NCBI GenBank assembly: GCA_016928125.1
Contig: JAFGLK010000541.1
Location: forward strand, 1-7,250
DNA length: 7,250 bases
From: Anaerolineae bacterium
GTDB taxonomy: Bacteria; Chloroflexota; Anaerolineae; UBA1429
Direction: 5' to 3'
Below are positions 1 through 6,336 of this stretch, piece after piece; position 1 is the first letter of the stretch; the number at the start of each line of letters is the position of its first letter. The notes under the pieces were generated by a model that saw only the letters and a list, made by a program, of their open reading frames with translations, had not been told where the DNA came from and searched no databases. The position numbers and the translations under genes were made by a program.

Positions 1-294
1 CGCACCTACATCGATTTCATGCAGGCCATCCCGGCGGCCTTGCGTCACCTGCCGGTGTATATCACCGAGACGGACCAGAACGTCGGCTGGCTCGATATGA
101 ACGCGGGCTGGATTCAGCAGGCCTATGCGGAGATCGATCGCTGGAATGGCGACGTGGCGCATCAGCGCATTCGGGCCTTGATCCTGTACCGTTGGGAGCG
201 CTACCCGGGGGACATCTGGTTCATTCGAGGCAAGAATCAGGTCATCAATGACTTTCGAGGGGCCCTGCAGCGCGAGTATCGCTGGTACGGCTAG
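1..294 (+). CDS. C-terminal fragment of a glycoside-hydrolase-like (TIM-barrel) protein, 5' end outside window
   Basis: The frame is open from base 1 and ends at a TAG at 292-294, giving 97 residues; the ATG at 19 is internal, not a real start. The fragment reads like the last strands of a (beta/alpha)8 glycosidase. An early 'VYITETDQN' matches the beta-strand that carries the nucleophile Glu in clan GH-A-like enzymes. It is followed by a helix rich in Trp and Tyr and a later strand 'IRALILYRWERYPGD', then a final helix near 'INDFRGALQ'. The family cannot be named from so little sequence. It lies 191 nt upstream of a cell-wall amidase on the same strand, so a wall- or glycan-related role is possible but unproven. 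A structured repeat separates the two genes. Sure that it is coding; only moderately sure of the glycosidase assignment. Confidence 0.6.
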   Translation, partial: RTYIDFMQAIPAALRHLPVYITETDQNVGWLDMNAGWIQQAYAEIDRWNGDVAHQRIRALILYRWERYPGDIWFIRGKNQVINDFRGALQREYRWYG

Positions 295-320
295 AGCCAC
301 CGCCGCGGCTGGCCGCGAGC

Positions 321-431
321 GTCATGCTGAGGGCCGCGGTTGGCCCGAAGCATCTCGCTCAGGCAAGGAATCCCATTCGCTGCGATGGGCGAGATCCCTC
401 GCGATCCGAGGACGGATCGCTTCGGGATGAC
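321..431. repeat. Structured intergenic inverted-repeat element (GTCAT...ATGAC ends, three internal hairpins)
   Basis: The element has ends GTCATGCTGA (321-330) and TTCGGGATGAC (421-431), an imperfect terminal inverted repeat. Inside are three hairpins: GGGCC/GGCCC (331-335 with 342-346), CCCAT/ATGGG (372-376 with 385-389) and a perfect 8-bp stem GCGATCCG/CGGATCGC (401-408 with 413-420, loop AGGA). ATCTCGC at 352-358 also pairs with GCGAGAT at 389-395. The layout resembles dispersed non-coding repeats known from many GC-rich genomes, which carry GTCAT-CTGAG and GGATGAC ends between genes. With only one copy in the window, dispersal cannot be shown. The remaining parts of the 295-485 gap hold no gene and no convincing promoter. 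Confidence 0.7.
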
Positions 432-485
432 AGGTGAGAGTGACTCGCTGGACACGGGGCTCGATGCGAGCAAAGGAGCAGGAAG

Positions 486-1547
486 ATGGGTCTACTCAGA
501 GCAGTGTTGCGAGGTCTCTTGGGCGGGCAGGAGAGCCAGTCGCTCTCGACGGGCCGGCGCTCCACCCGTCGGGCGGGCGAGGTCTATCAGGCGGCTGAGC
601 CGGACCCCTCGGAGGTCATCAAGGAGCCGCCCATGGAGATCGATGGGCGCGTCATGTCGGCGGATGAGTTTGTGGCCTATGTGGAAGCGCTGGAGATGCC
701 GCCGCCGTTGCCCACCCGCATCTTTCTGCATCACACCTGGCGGCCCACCCGCGAGACGTGGCGAGGATATGACACGATCCTGGGCATGAAGGCCTACTAT
801 GAGCGCCAGTTGTGGCAGGATCTTCAGGGGCGCTGGCATGAGGGCTGGACGGCGGGGCCGCATCTCTTTATCGCCGACGATGGCATCTGGCTGTTCAGCG
901 ATGTGCGCTACGATGGCGTGGGGGTCTACGGGCACAACTACCGCTCGCGCCACATCGAGATGGTCGGGGACTATGACGCGGCCCTGCCCTCGGGGGCCAC
1001 GCTGCTCAACACGATTGCGGCGCTGGGCATCTTGCACGAGCGACTCGGCCTGGATATTCGCCAGCTCAACTTTCACAGGGATTTCTCAACCAAGTCGTGC
1101 CCGGGCTGGGCGGTTCAGAAAGAGTGGATCATCCCGCAAGTGGAAACCTGGATCGCGGCCTATCGCGCGCAGCGGAGCAGCGAGCTGAGCGCCGTGCGTC
1201 GCGCGCTGGTCGGCATGTTGGGGGATCTGCTGGTGGGCACCAATCCGCAAGCCGCCCTGGCCAAGGAGGCGGTAGCGCGCGGCCTGTTGGGCGCGCTCAG
1301 CGACGAGGCGCCCATGGAGATCGACGGGAAGAGCTATGTGGTGCAGTTCTTTGCGGATGCCTTGCTTGTGCCGGTGAATGAGTGGGATCGGGTGCAGTCT
1401 CTGAGCGAATACGAGGCCTCGGCCAGGCTGGGGTCTGAGGAAACGCCCCTCGACGATCAGGCGGAGGAGGCGCAGGACCACCATGTGACGCCGATGCCCA
1501 GCGATCCCTACGATTTCACGGCGCGCTCGATGCGGGGCCGCACGTGA
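486..1547 (+). CDS. N-acetylmuramoyl-L-alanine amidase (Amidase_2/PGRP/AmpD-type), with duplicated flanking module
   Basis: This 353-aa protein is predicted to cleave the amide between N-acetylmuramic acid and L-Ala of peptidoglycan. The catalytic domain spans about residues 76-226. Zinc ligands are His82 or His83 in 'FLHHTW', His197 in 'NFHRDF' and Cys205 in 'TKSCPGW'. Lys203, two before the Cys, matches the catalytic Lys of T7 lysozyme and AmpD, and Glu158 in 'HIEMVG' sits where AmpD has its catalytic Glu. The position of the T7/PGRP Tyr seems to be Pro125. There is no clear signal peptide. The N-terminus '[14 protein letters not shown]' is short and basic-amphipathic, followed by a disordered linker. 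'PMEIDG' occurs at 49-54 and again at 276-281, flanking the domain. The ATG at 486 follows AGGAG (474-478) by 7 nt. The GH4 gene begins 34 nt downstream and may be cotranscribed. The amidase fold is well supported; its biological role (wall remodelling, recycling, lysin) is open. Confidence 0.88.
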   Translation: MGLLRAVLRGLLGGQESQSLSTGRRSTRRAGEVYQAAEPDPSEVIKEPPMEIDGRVMSADEFVAYVEALEMPPPLPTRIFLHHTWRPTRETWRGYDTILGMKAYYERQLWQDLQGRWHEGWTAGPHLFIADDGIWLFSDVRYDGVGVYGHNYRSRHIEMVGDYDAALPSGATLLNTIAALGILHERLGLDIRQLNFHRDFSTKSCPGWAVQKEWIIPQVETWIAAYRAQRSSELSAVRRALVGMLGDLLVGTNPQAALAKEAVARGLLGALSDEAPMEIDGKSYVVQFFADALLVPVNEWDRVQSLSEYEASARLGSEETPLDDQAEEAQDHHVTPMPSDPYDFTARSMRGRT

Positions 1548-1581
1548 GACGAGGGGCGCCTGGAACAGGGGAGGTAGGGCC

Positions 1582-2934
1582 ATGAGAGAGCGGGTGGTGT
1601 TGATCGGGGCGGGCAGCGCCATGTTTATGCGGGGCCTCTTGAGCGATCTCATCCGCACCGGTGAGGCGCTCGACCTGGCCCTGGTGGATATTGACGAACA
1701 GGCGCTCGAGGTGGCCCAACGCCTGGCGGCCAAGATGATCGGCGCCAGCGGGGCGCCCATCGCGTTGCGCGCCGAGCTCGATCGGCGGGCGGCGCTGCCC
1801 GGCGCCACGGCCGTGATCTGTACCGTCGGGGTGGGGGGGCGCCGCGCTTGGGAACGCGACGTCACCATCCCGCGCAAGTACGGCATCTATCAGCCGGTGG
1901 GCGATAGCGTCATGCCCGGCGGCACGTCGCGGGCGCTGCGGATGGTTCCCGCCATGGTGGCCATCGCGCAGGACGTGCTCGAGCTGGCGCCTGAGGCGCT
2001 CTTTTTCAACTATGGCAACCCGATGGCGCCGGTGTGCCGGGCGGTGCGCAAGGCCACGGGTGCCGAGATCGTGGGCCTGTGCCATGGGGTGTTCGATGTG
2101 GGCCGCTATCTGGCCCGTGAACTGGGGGTGGAGCTCGAGCGCCTGAGCTACAGCGCCGTGGGCATGAACCACCTGACCTGGTTCGTCGAGGCGTATGTGG
2201 ATGGCCAGGATGCCATGCCGCGCTTGCACGAGATCGCCAAGGCGCACCGGGCCGCCGCCCAGGGGGGCGCCGCCGCGAGGCTGGAGGGTGGCGAGCTGAG
2301 CCGCCTGGCGCCGTTGAGCTGGGAGCTGCTGGAGCTCTTGAGGGCTTTTCCTGCGGTGCTGGATCGACACGTCACCGAGTTCCTGCCCCAGTTCTATGGC
2401 CGGGATGGGCGGGGCGCCTACTATGGCCGCACGCTGGGCCTGGATGTCTATAGCCTGGAACAGACGATCGCCAATGGGGATCGGATCTTTGCCGAGATGC
2501 GCGAGCAGGCCTACTCGGATGCACCGCTTCCCAATGACTTTATGCGGCACAGCGGCGGCGAGCACGAGCAGGTGGTGGAGATCATCGCCAGCATTCGGCG
2601 GGATGCGGGTCGGGTGTACTCGGTGAATCTGCCGAACCGCGGGCAGGTGCCCAATCTGCCGGCCGAGGCCATTGTCGAGGCGCCCGCCATCGCCACCTGC
2701 GCCGGGCTCAAGCCGATCCAGCAGCGCCCGCTGCCGCCCGGCATCGTGGGCACGCTCGCCACGCGGCTGGCCTGGGTGGAGACGGTGGTCGAGGCCGCGC
2801 TGGAGGGCAGCCGCATCAAGTTCGTCCAGGCTCTGGTGCTGGATGGGGCCGTCAGCTCGCTCGCCATGGCGGAAGCGCTGGCCGACGAGCTACTCGCGGC
2901 CCAAGCCGAGTATCTGCCGCAGTTCGCAGCCTAA
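1582..2934 (+). CDS. Glycoside hydrolase family 4 enzyme, probable alpha-glucuronidase/uronidase
   Basis: This 450-aa protein has the full length of a GH4 glycosidase, which uses NAD+ and a divalent metal in an oxidation-elimination mechanism. Visible landmarks are the Rossmann start '[11 protein letters not shown]' (6-16), Asp36 ending beta2 ('LALVDID'), 'TVGVGGR' (81-87), '[11 protein letters not shown]' (99-109), 'NYGNPM' with Asn146, the metal-binding Cys167 in '[10 protein letters not shown]', and metal ligand His197 in 'GMNHLTWF'. 'RHVTEFLP' (262-269) and '[12 protein letters not shown]' (349-360) are also typical. Subgroups of GH4 are told apart by the motif after the Cys: CHSV for alpha-galactosidases, CHE(V/I) for alpha-glucosidases and, as I recall, CHG-x for alpha-glucuronidases. 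CHGV here, with uronate genes nearby, favours a uronidase (alpha-glucuronidase or alpha-galacturonidase). The ATG at 1582 follows GGGGAGG by 7 nt. It converges with the ferritin-like gene across a 25-nt gap with no visible terminator. A run of seven G at 1833-1839 is in frame. Confidence 0.93.
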   Translation: MRERVVLIGAGSAMFMRGLLSDLIRTGEALDLALVDIDEQALEVAQRLAAKMIGASGAPIALRAELDRRAALPGATAVICTVGVGGRRAWERDVTIPRKYGIYQPVGDSVMPGGTSRALRMVPAMVAIAQDVLELAPEALFFNYGNPMAPVCRAVRKATGAEIVGLCHGVFDVGRYLARELGVELERLSYSAVGMNHLTWFVEAYVDGQDAMPRLHEIAKAHRAAAQGGAAARLEGGELSRLAPLSWELLELLRAFPAVLDRHVTEFLPQFYGRDGRGAYYGRTLGLDVYSLEQTIANGDRIFAEMREQAYSDAPLPNDFMRHSGGEHEQVVEIIASIRRDAGRVYSVNLPNRGQVPNLPAEAIVEAPAIATCAGLKPIQQRPLPPGIVGTLATRLAWVETVVEAALEGSRIKFVQALVLDGAVSSLAMAEALADELLAAQAEYLPQFAA

Positions 2935-2959
2935 GCGACCCGAATGGGCGCGCTGAAGA

Positions 2960-3436
2960 TCAGCCGGCTTGCTGCAGGAGCGTGGCCAAGTGGCGCACGT
3001 GATCCCGCTCTTCATCCAGGATGGCGTTGACGATCGGGCGGTTGGCCGGCTGTACCAGATCGCGCAGCGTGAAAAAGTAGAGCACGCTCTGCTTCTCGAA
3101 CGCGATCGCCTGGCGGATCATATCCGGCACGCTGGCCTGCTCGGGGATCGTCAGGATGGGCGCGTCGCCGCGAAAGAATTCGCCCTCTACGATGGCGGCG
3201 ATATAGTCGATCGCCTCCTGCCAGGCGCCCGGATCGATCTCGGTGATGACGATGCGTTGCGCCAGGCCCTCGAACGTCCGCTTGTGACGCACCTCCTCAC
3301 GGGCCAGATGGGCGAACAGCGCCTTGGCCGCGGCCTGATCGGCGCGCTCGGCCGCCTCCCGATAAAAGGCCTCGCCGCGAATCTCGGTCTGCACCGCCAG
3401 GTCGATCAGATCGGCGCCGGATAGCTGAATGCTCAT
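2960..3436 (-). CDS. Ferritin-like diiron protein (rubrerythrin-type four-helix domain, no rubredoxin)
   Basis: The 158-aa product has the ligand pattern of a ferritin-like four-helix bundle: Glu18 in helix 1 ('QTEIRGEAFY'), Glu48 and His51 in 'REEVRH', Glu114 in 'AFEKQSVLYF', and Glu143 with His146 in 'DEERDHVRHL'. Such proteins bind a di-iron centre and act in peroxide or oxygen detoxification or iron handling. It has no Cys, so there is no rubredoxin domain; the electron donor, if any, must be another protein. It is the last gene of a minus-strand set, 46 nt after the subtilase stop, and converges with the GH4 gene. The ATG at 3434-3436 has an AGGAGG (3449-3454) 12 nt upstream, a long spacing. 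Diiron binding is well supported; substrate and partner are unknown. Confidence 0.88.
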   Translation of the reverse strand: MSIQLSGADLIDLAVQTEIRGEAFYREAAERADQAAAKALFAHLAREEVRHKRTFEGLAQRIVITEIDPGAWQEAIDYIAAIVEGEFFRGDAPILTIPEQASVPDMIRQAIAFEKQSVLYFFTLRDLVQPANRPIVNAILDEERDHVRHLATLLQQAG

Positions 3437-3482
3437 CCCGCAGAAACCCCTCCTGCAGCGTGGCTCCCTCTACAGGCCCCCA

Positions 3483-4766
3483 TCAGGGCCTCCCCGAGCG
3501 AGTGTGATGCTTGGGGAAGAGCATCCCGAGCACGGCCGTCAGACAGCCCACGCCGGGGGTCGGTCCGGGAGGCTCGGGCGGCGACGGCGGAGGGCCGGGC
3601 TCGGGCGAGACCTCGTTCTGCCAGGCGCGCCAGGCATCCGCGCGTCCGCGCCCCTGGGCATACATGTCGGCGCCCAGATCGATGGCTGTGGCCATCAGGC
3701 GCTCCTTGATCTGGGCCGGCGTCAGGCCGGGCTCGGCCTGGAGCAGGAGGGCGCACAGGCCCGCCGCCTGAGGGGTGGCCATGCTGGTGCCCGAGGCGGA
3801 GGTATAGTGCTCATTCACCGGGGAGCCCATGGCGGTGCCTCGCGCTCGGGCGGCCACGATGTCGACGCCGGGCAGGACCACATCCGGCTTGGGGCGCCCA
3901 TCTGAGGTGGGGCCTCGGGACGAAAAGCCGGCCACGTGCCCGGCCTCATCGCTGGCGCCGATGGTGATCACCTGCTGGGCACAGCCGGGCGAGCCCACCG
4001 TGTAGGCCGACGGCCCGTCGTTGCCGGCGGCCACGCACAGAACCACGCCGGCCTCCACAGCGGCGTCGCACATCTCGGAGAGCGCATCCGTCCCGTCGCA
4101 AGGGCCAGGGCCGCCCAAGGAGAGGCTGACGATCTGGACGCCCTGCGCCACGGCCCACTCGACGCCCGCCATGACGTCGCTCATCATGCCCTCGCCATTG
4201 GAGCGCAGCACCTTGGCCGAGTAGATGCTGGCGCCGGAGGCCACCCCACGGTATCGGCCGCCGCTGGCCGCTCCAGAGCCGGCGGCGGCGCTGGCGCAGT
4301 GGGTCCCGTGGCCATTCCCGTCCTCGGGGCCCTCGCCGGTCACGTCGGTGACGTCCACAATCCGCCCGGAAAAGTCGGGATGGAGCGCATCCAGGCCCGT
4401 GTCGACGATGGCGATGCGCACATTCTCGCCGGTGAAGCCGCCCTCCCACACGCGCGGCGCCTGGATGTGGGCCACCGAGGTGTCCAGATAGGCGTAGACC
4501 GGCAGATCCTCATAGATCTTGACCACCTCGGGGTTGGCCTCGAGGGTGCGGATCGCCTCGGGCGTGGCGTGCATGTGCACAAAGGGGCGCAGGCGATAGC
4601 GATAGCTCTCGCGCGCGCCGCGGATCGCCTCGCGGTGGCGCAGCACCACGCGGTGTTCGCTATAGCGCACGATGATCGGGATCTGCGCGGGCGCAGCGGC
4701 CTCCTCGGCGCTGGCGCTGCGCAGGATCTCGTGTAGCCCTCTGGTCAGTTTGGGTCGCTCGTCCAT
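3483..4766 (-). CDS. Subtilisin-like serine protease (S8 subtilase) with I9-like prodomain and Pro-rich tail
   Basis: Numbering here counts from a GTG at 4773-4775, nine bases upstream of the start I choose. The S8 catalytic triad is Asp125 ('AIVDTGLDALHPDF'), His156 ('GNGHGTHCAS') and Ser331 ('SGTSMATPQAAG'), with the oxyanion Asn252 in 'AAGNDG'. A prodomain of the I9 type spans about 32-96 ('IPIIVRYSE' to 'VVKIYEDLPVYA'). After the catalytic domain comes a proline-rich linker (about 390-408) and a short hydrophobic tail, 'GCLTAVLGMLF'. No signal peptide is visible, so secretion, if any, would need another route. I prefer ATG at 4764-4766 over the GTG because AAAGG (4775-4779) lies 8 nt from the ATG but touches the GTG; this gives 427 aa. 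The upstream small gene stops at 4772-4774, 5 nt before this ATG, which suggests translational coupling. Confidence 0.93.
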   Translation of the reverse strand: MDERPKLTRGLHEILRSASAEEAAAPAQIPIIVRYSEHRVVLRHREAIRGARESYRYRLRPFVHMHATPEAIRTLEANPEVVKIYEDLPVYAYLDTSVAHIQAPRVWEGGFTGENVRIAIVDTGLDALHPDFSGRIVDVTDVTGEGPEDGNGHGTHCASAAAGSGAASGGRYRGVASGASIYSAKVLRSNGEGMMSDVMAGVEWAVAQGVQIVSLSLGGPGPCDGTDALSEMCDAAVEAGVVLCVAAGNDGPSAYTVGSPGCAQQVITIGASDEAGHVAGFSSRGPTSDGRPKPDVVLPGVDIVAARARGTAMGSPVNEHYTSASGTSMATPQAAGLCALLLQAEPGLTPAQIKERLMATAIDLGADMYAQGRGRADAWRAWQNEVSPEPGPPPSPPEPPGPTPGVGCLTAVLGMLFPKHHTRSGRP

Positions 4767-4771
4767 GCGCG

Positions 4772-4779
4772 TCACCTTT
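4772..4779 (-). promoter_or_regulatory. Ribosome binding site of the subtilase, overlapping the upstream stop codon
   Basis: On the minus strand AAAGGTGA contains both the Shine-Dalgarno AAAGG and the TGA stop of the small upstream gene. AAAGG is 8 nt from the ATG at 4764-4766. This decides the subtilase start and implies that ribosomes ending the small gene help start the protease. Confidence 0.6.
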
Positions 4780-5068
4780 CTGAACCTTGTCCACCGATAG
4801 CGCGCACGGGCCTGTCCGGCTCGATGCGCACGATCCAGTCGAAATCCAGCAGGCCGAGCGCTGTTCGGCCCGTGCAGCGCACGCTCAACGTCGGCGTGAG
4901 CCAGTGGCGACGCCGAATCTCCACGCCGTGCGCCTCGAGCTGCAGGCTACGTTCTGAGGGGTTGCCCTCGACCCGGATGATCAGATCGTAAGGGGTGTCG
5001 GGATGGCCACGCCAGGCCCGGCGTATCTCGAGCCCCACCTTGCGGCCGCCCTGGTTTGTCTGGCCCAT
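4772..5068 (-). CDS. Small protein resembling a stand-alone subtilisin prodomain / I9-like protease inhibitor
   Basis: The 98-aa product carries a beta-alpha-beta-beta-alpha-beta pattern from about residue 27: strand 'YDLIIRVEG', helix around 'SERSLQLEAHG', strands 'VEIRRRHWLTPTLSVRC', helix 'RTALGLLDFDWI' and strand 'VRIEPDRPVRA'. The last part lines up by eye with the neighbouring subtilase's own prodomain end ('AIRTLEANPEVVKIYEDLPVYA'). Free-standing I9-type proteins are known as subtilisin inhibitors or folding chaperones, and that is the inferred role here. No family was recognised outright. The start is ATG at 5066-5068 because AGAGGAGG (5073-5080) lies 4 nt upstream; the frame is open back to 5164 but that part is low-complexity and lacks a better ribosome site. 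Its stop codon overlaps the ribosome site of the subtilase. One Cys (residue 65) and no signal peptide are present. Confidence 0.72.
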   Translation of the reverse strand: MGQTNQGGRKVGLEIRRAWRGHPDTPYDLIIRVEGNPSERSLQLEAHGVEIRRRHWLTPTLSVRCTGRTALGLLDFDWIVRIEPDRPVRAIGGQGSER

Positions 5069-5072
5069 AGGC

Positions 5073-5080
5073 CCTCCTCT
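5073..5080 (-). promoter_or_regulatory. Strong Shine-Dalgarno site fixing the start of the small prodomain-like gene
   Basis: AGAGGAGG on the minus strand, 4 nt before ATG 5066-5068. It is the best ribosome site in the region and argues against the longer reading from 5164. Confidence 0.65.
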
Positions 5081-5106
5081 TGGGCGCCCGGTACGTCCCT
5101 GCCGTC

Positions 5107-5136
5107 GCTCGCTTTCGAGCCAGGATGGCACCTGGC
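5107..5136 (-). other. Pair of hairpins in the 5' leader of the prodomain/subtilase transcript
   Basis: Two perfect stems sit in the leader: GCCAGG/CCTGGC (5119-5124 with 5131-5136, 6-nt loop) and GCTCG/CGAGC (5107-5111 with 5116-5120, 4-nt loop). They share bases 5119-5120, so they cannot both form completely. They lie between the predicted promoter and the small gene's ATG. No T-tract follows, so a simple intrinsic terminator is unlikely; the stretch 5069-5221 holds no other gene. Confidence 0.45.
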
Positions 5137-5179
5137 GCCGCCCACTGCCCACATCCAGCAGCATTCACGTCTCGTGGAG

Positions 5180-5208
5180 ATGATAGGCGTCTCGGCGCGG
5201 GCCGTCAA
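5180..5208 (-). promoter_or_regulatory. Sigma70-like promoter for the prodomain-like / subtilase / ferritin-like unit
   Basis: On the minus strand TTGACG (5203-5208) is followed by exactly 17 nt and TATCAT (5180-5185), one mismatch to each consensus box. It lies just downstream of the uxuA stop and about 110 nt before the small gene's ATG. It suggests that the unit is transcribed independently of uxuA, although read-through from uxuA remains possible since no terminator is seen. Confidence 0.6.
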
Positions 5209-5221
5209 ACGCGGCGTCGGT

Positions 5222-6184
5222 CTAGCTCTCGCTCAGCGCGCCCACGGCCTGCATGAGCGCCTTCATATAGCCGATGGCGTGGGCGTGGGCGCGATGGCCA
5301 TAGTCGCTGTCGCCGACGATGTGGCCATAGTGGTCGGGCATCATCGGCCCGTCGTAGCCCACCTCTTTCCAGAGCTGCATCGCCTTGAGCATGTCGATGT
5401 CGCCGTGATCGATAAAGGCCTCTCGAAAGGCGGGCAGCTGGCCCACCACGTTTCGAAAATGCACGTACCAGACCTTGCCCTGGGACCCAAAGTGGCGAAT
5501 GGCGTCATAGACGCCCTGGCCGAGCATCTCGGTGTAGCAGCCCTGGCAGAAGAGCAGCCCGTTGGCGGGGCTGGGCACCAGGTCGAGCGCGCGCTGAAAG
5601 GCCTCCACCGAGCGAAAGATGCAGGCCCCGCCGGCGATAGGGCTGATGGGCGGATCGTCGGGGTGGAGGGCCAGCTTGACGCCGGCCGCCTCGGCCACCG
5701 GGATGACGCGCGTGGCAAAGTAGCGGAACGCCTCCCACATGGTCTCGTCCGTCGGCGCGGGTGAGGTCAGCGGCGGCGCGGCCCGCATGAGGGCGTGATC
5801 ATAGCCCGTGAAGGTGGCGCCGCCGCGCCCGGGCGCGTGGCGGGTGGTGCGCCAGACGTGGTAGGCGTGAAAGCTGTAGCCCAGAATGGGGATGCCCGCG
5901 CGCCCGATGTTCTCGACCGACCGGCAGTAGTTGTCGATCTGCTCGTCGCGGCCGGGCAGACCACGGCGGATCTTGTCGTTCCAGCTCGACAATACGTCGT
6001 GGATCGCGGCCACCTGCAGGCCGCTGGCCTCGACTTGCGTGCGCAAGAGGATCAGCGACTCATAGTCATAGTAGCCCTGGTCGGGAGGACAGGCCGGGCG
6101 CGTGACCAGGTGGGTGACGCCGATCTGGCGGGCAAAGGTCAGGTTCTCTTGGTTGACATCGATCATGCCGTCCGCGACGTACAT
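5222..6184 (-). CDS. uxuA: Mannonate dehydratase (D-mannonate to 2-keto-3-deoxygluconate)
   Basis: This 320-aa xylose-isomerase-like TIM-barrel protein shows the UxuA signatures: 'LALHPDDPP' (171-179), 'LLFCQGCY' with Cys213, 'VHFRNV' with His242, 'HGDIDM' (260-265) and 'MPDHYGH' (282-288). A region near 105-129, with His, Trp and Arg residues ('YHVWRTTRHAPGRGG'), fits the substrate-binding part. UxuA dehydrates D-mannonate in the cytoplasm in the glucuronate branch of hexuronate catabolism, using Mn2+ or Fe2+. It is shorter than the E. coli enzyme (394 aa) and somewhat shorter than the Bacillus enzyme. The ATG at 6182-6184 is chosen because AAGGAG (6191-6196) is 6 nt upstream and the conserved sequence begins right there; the reading open further upstream to 6466 crosses the promoter region and has no UxuA-like residues. 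It diverges from a uronate-isomerase-like gene. Confidence 0.93.
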   Translation of the reverse strand: MYVADGMIDVNQENLTFARQIGVTHLVTRPACPPDQGYYDYESLILLRTQVEASGLQVAAIHDVLSSWNDKIRRGLPGRDEQIDNYCRSVENIGRAGIPILGYSFHAYHVWRTTRHAPGRGGATFTGYDHALMRAAPPLTSPAPTDETMWEAFRYFATRVIPVAEAAGVKLALHPDDPPISPIAGGACIFRSVEAFQRALDLVPSPANGLLFCQGCYTEMLGQGVYDAIRHFGSQGKVWYVHFRNVVGQLPAFREAFIDHGDIDMLKAMQLWKEVGYDGPMMPDHYGHIVGDSDYGHRAHAHAIGYMKALMQAVGALSES

Positions 6185-6209
6185 GGCGTGCTCCTTCGAG
6201 GATGGTCTG

Positions 6210-6231
6210 GCGGGTCGGGGAACCGGCCCGC
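6210..6231 (-). other. Hairpin in the uxuA 5' leader
   Basis: On the minus strand GCGGG/CCCGC form the base, one C-A mismatch follows, then CGG/CCG with a TTCC loop. It lies between the predicted uxuA promoter and its ribosome site. A role in RNA stability or control is possible but not shown. Confidence 0.4.
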
Positions 6232-6262
6232 GCCTGGGCGATGCTGGGTCGACGTTGAGGGG

Positions 6263-6291
6263 AAGATAGCCGCTGCGCCTCGACCAGTCAA
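6263..6291 (-). promoter_or_regulatory. Sigma70-like promoter of uxuA
   Basis: On the minus strand TTGACT (6286-6291), a 17-nt spacer, then TATCTT (6263-6268): five of six and four of six consensus bases. It is about 78 nt upstream of the uxuA ATG and faces away from the uronate-isomerase-like promoter. Confidence 0.55.
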
Positions 6292-6319
6292 GCGTAGGAA
6301 GAGCCGCTCCAAGGCGACC

Positions 6320-6336
6320 CGCGCTTGAAAAGCGCG
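6320..6336. promoter_or_regulatory. Perfect palindrome over the -35 box, candidate operator
   Basis: CGCGCTT and AAGCGCG form a perfect 7-bp inverted repeat around GAA. The TTGAAA -35 box of the plus promoter lies inside it, so a protein bound here would block that promoter. The regulator is not in the window, and the sequence does not match an operator I can name. Confidence 0.45.

Noticed and set aside
321..431. CRISPR repeat or tRNA
   Set aside because: Only a single unit without spacer-repeat periodicity, and the stem arrangement has no anticodon arm, acceptor or CCA pattern of a tRNA.
1086..1886. 266-aa minus-strand reading frame
   Set aside because: It spans the end of the amidase gene, the gap and the GH4 start on the wrong strand and has no recognisable motif.
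1516..2565. 349-aa minus-strand reading frame
   Set aside because: It is antisense to the GH4 gene, which has clear family motifs; the composition is the His/Arg/Ala-rich type produced by GC-rich shadows.
2935..2959. Bidirectional terminator between the GH4 and ferritin-like genes
   Set aside because: The 25-nt gap has no stem followed by a T-tract; the nearby AGCCGGCT palindrome is short and inside the coding region.
3936..4736. 266-aa plus-strand reading frame
   Set aside because: It is antisense to the subtilase with its complete catalytic triad; Gly/Ala/His-rich shadow.
5069..5164. 32-residue N-terminal extension of the small prodomain-like protein
   Set aside because: Arg/Gly-rich low-complexity sequence covering the leader hairpins, with no better ribosome site than AGAGGAGG before 5068.
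5003..5764. 253-aa plus-strand reading frame
   Set aside because: It is antisense to uxuA and the small gene's start; no motif and no ribosome site.
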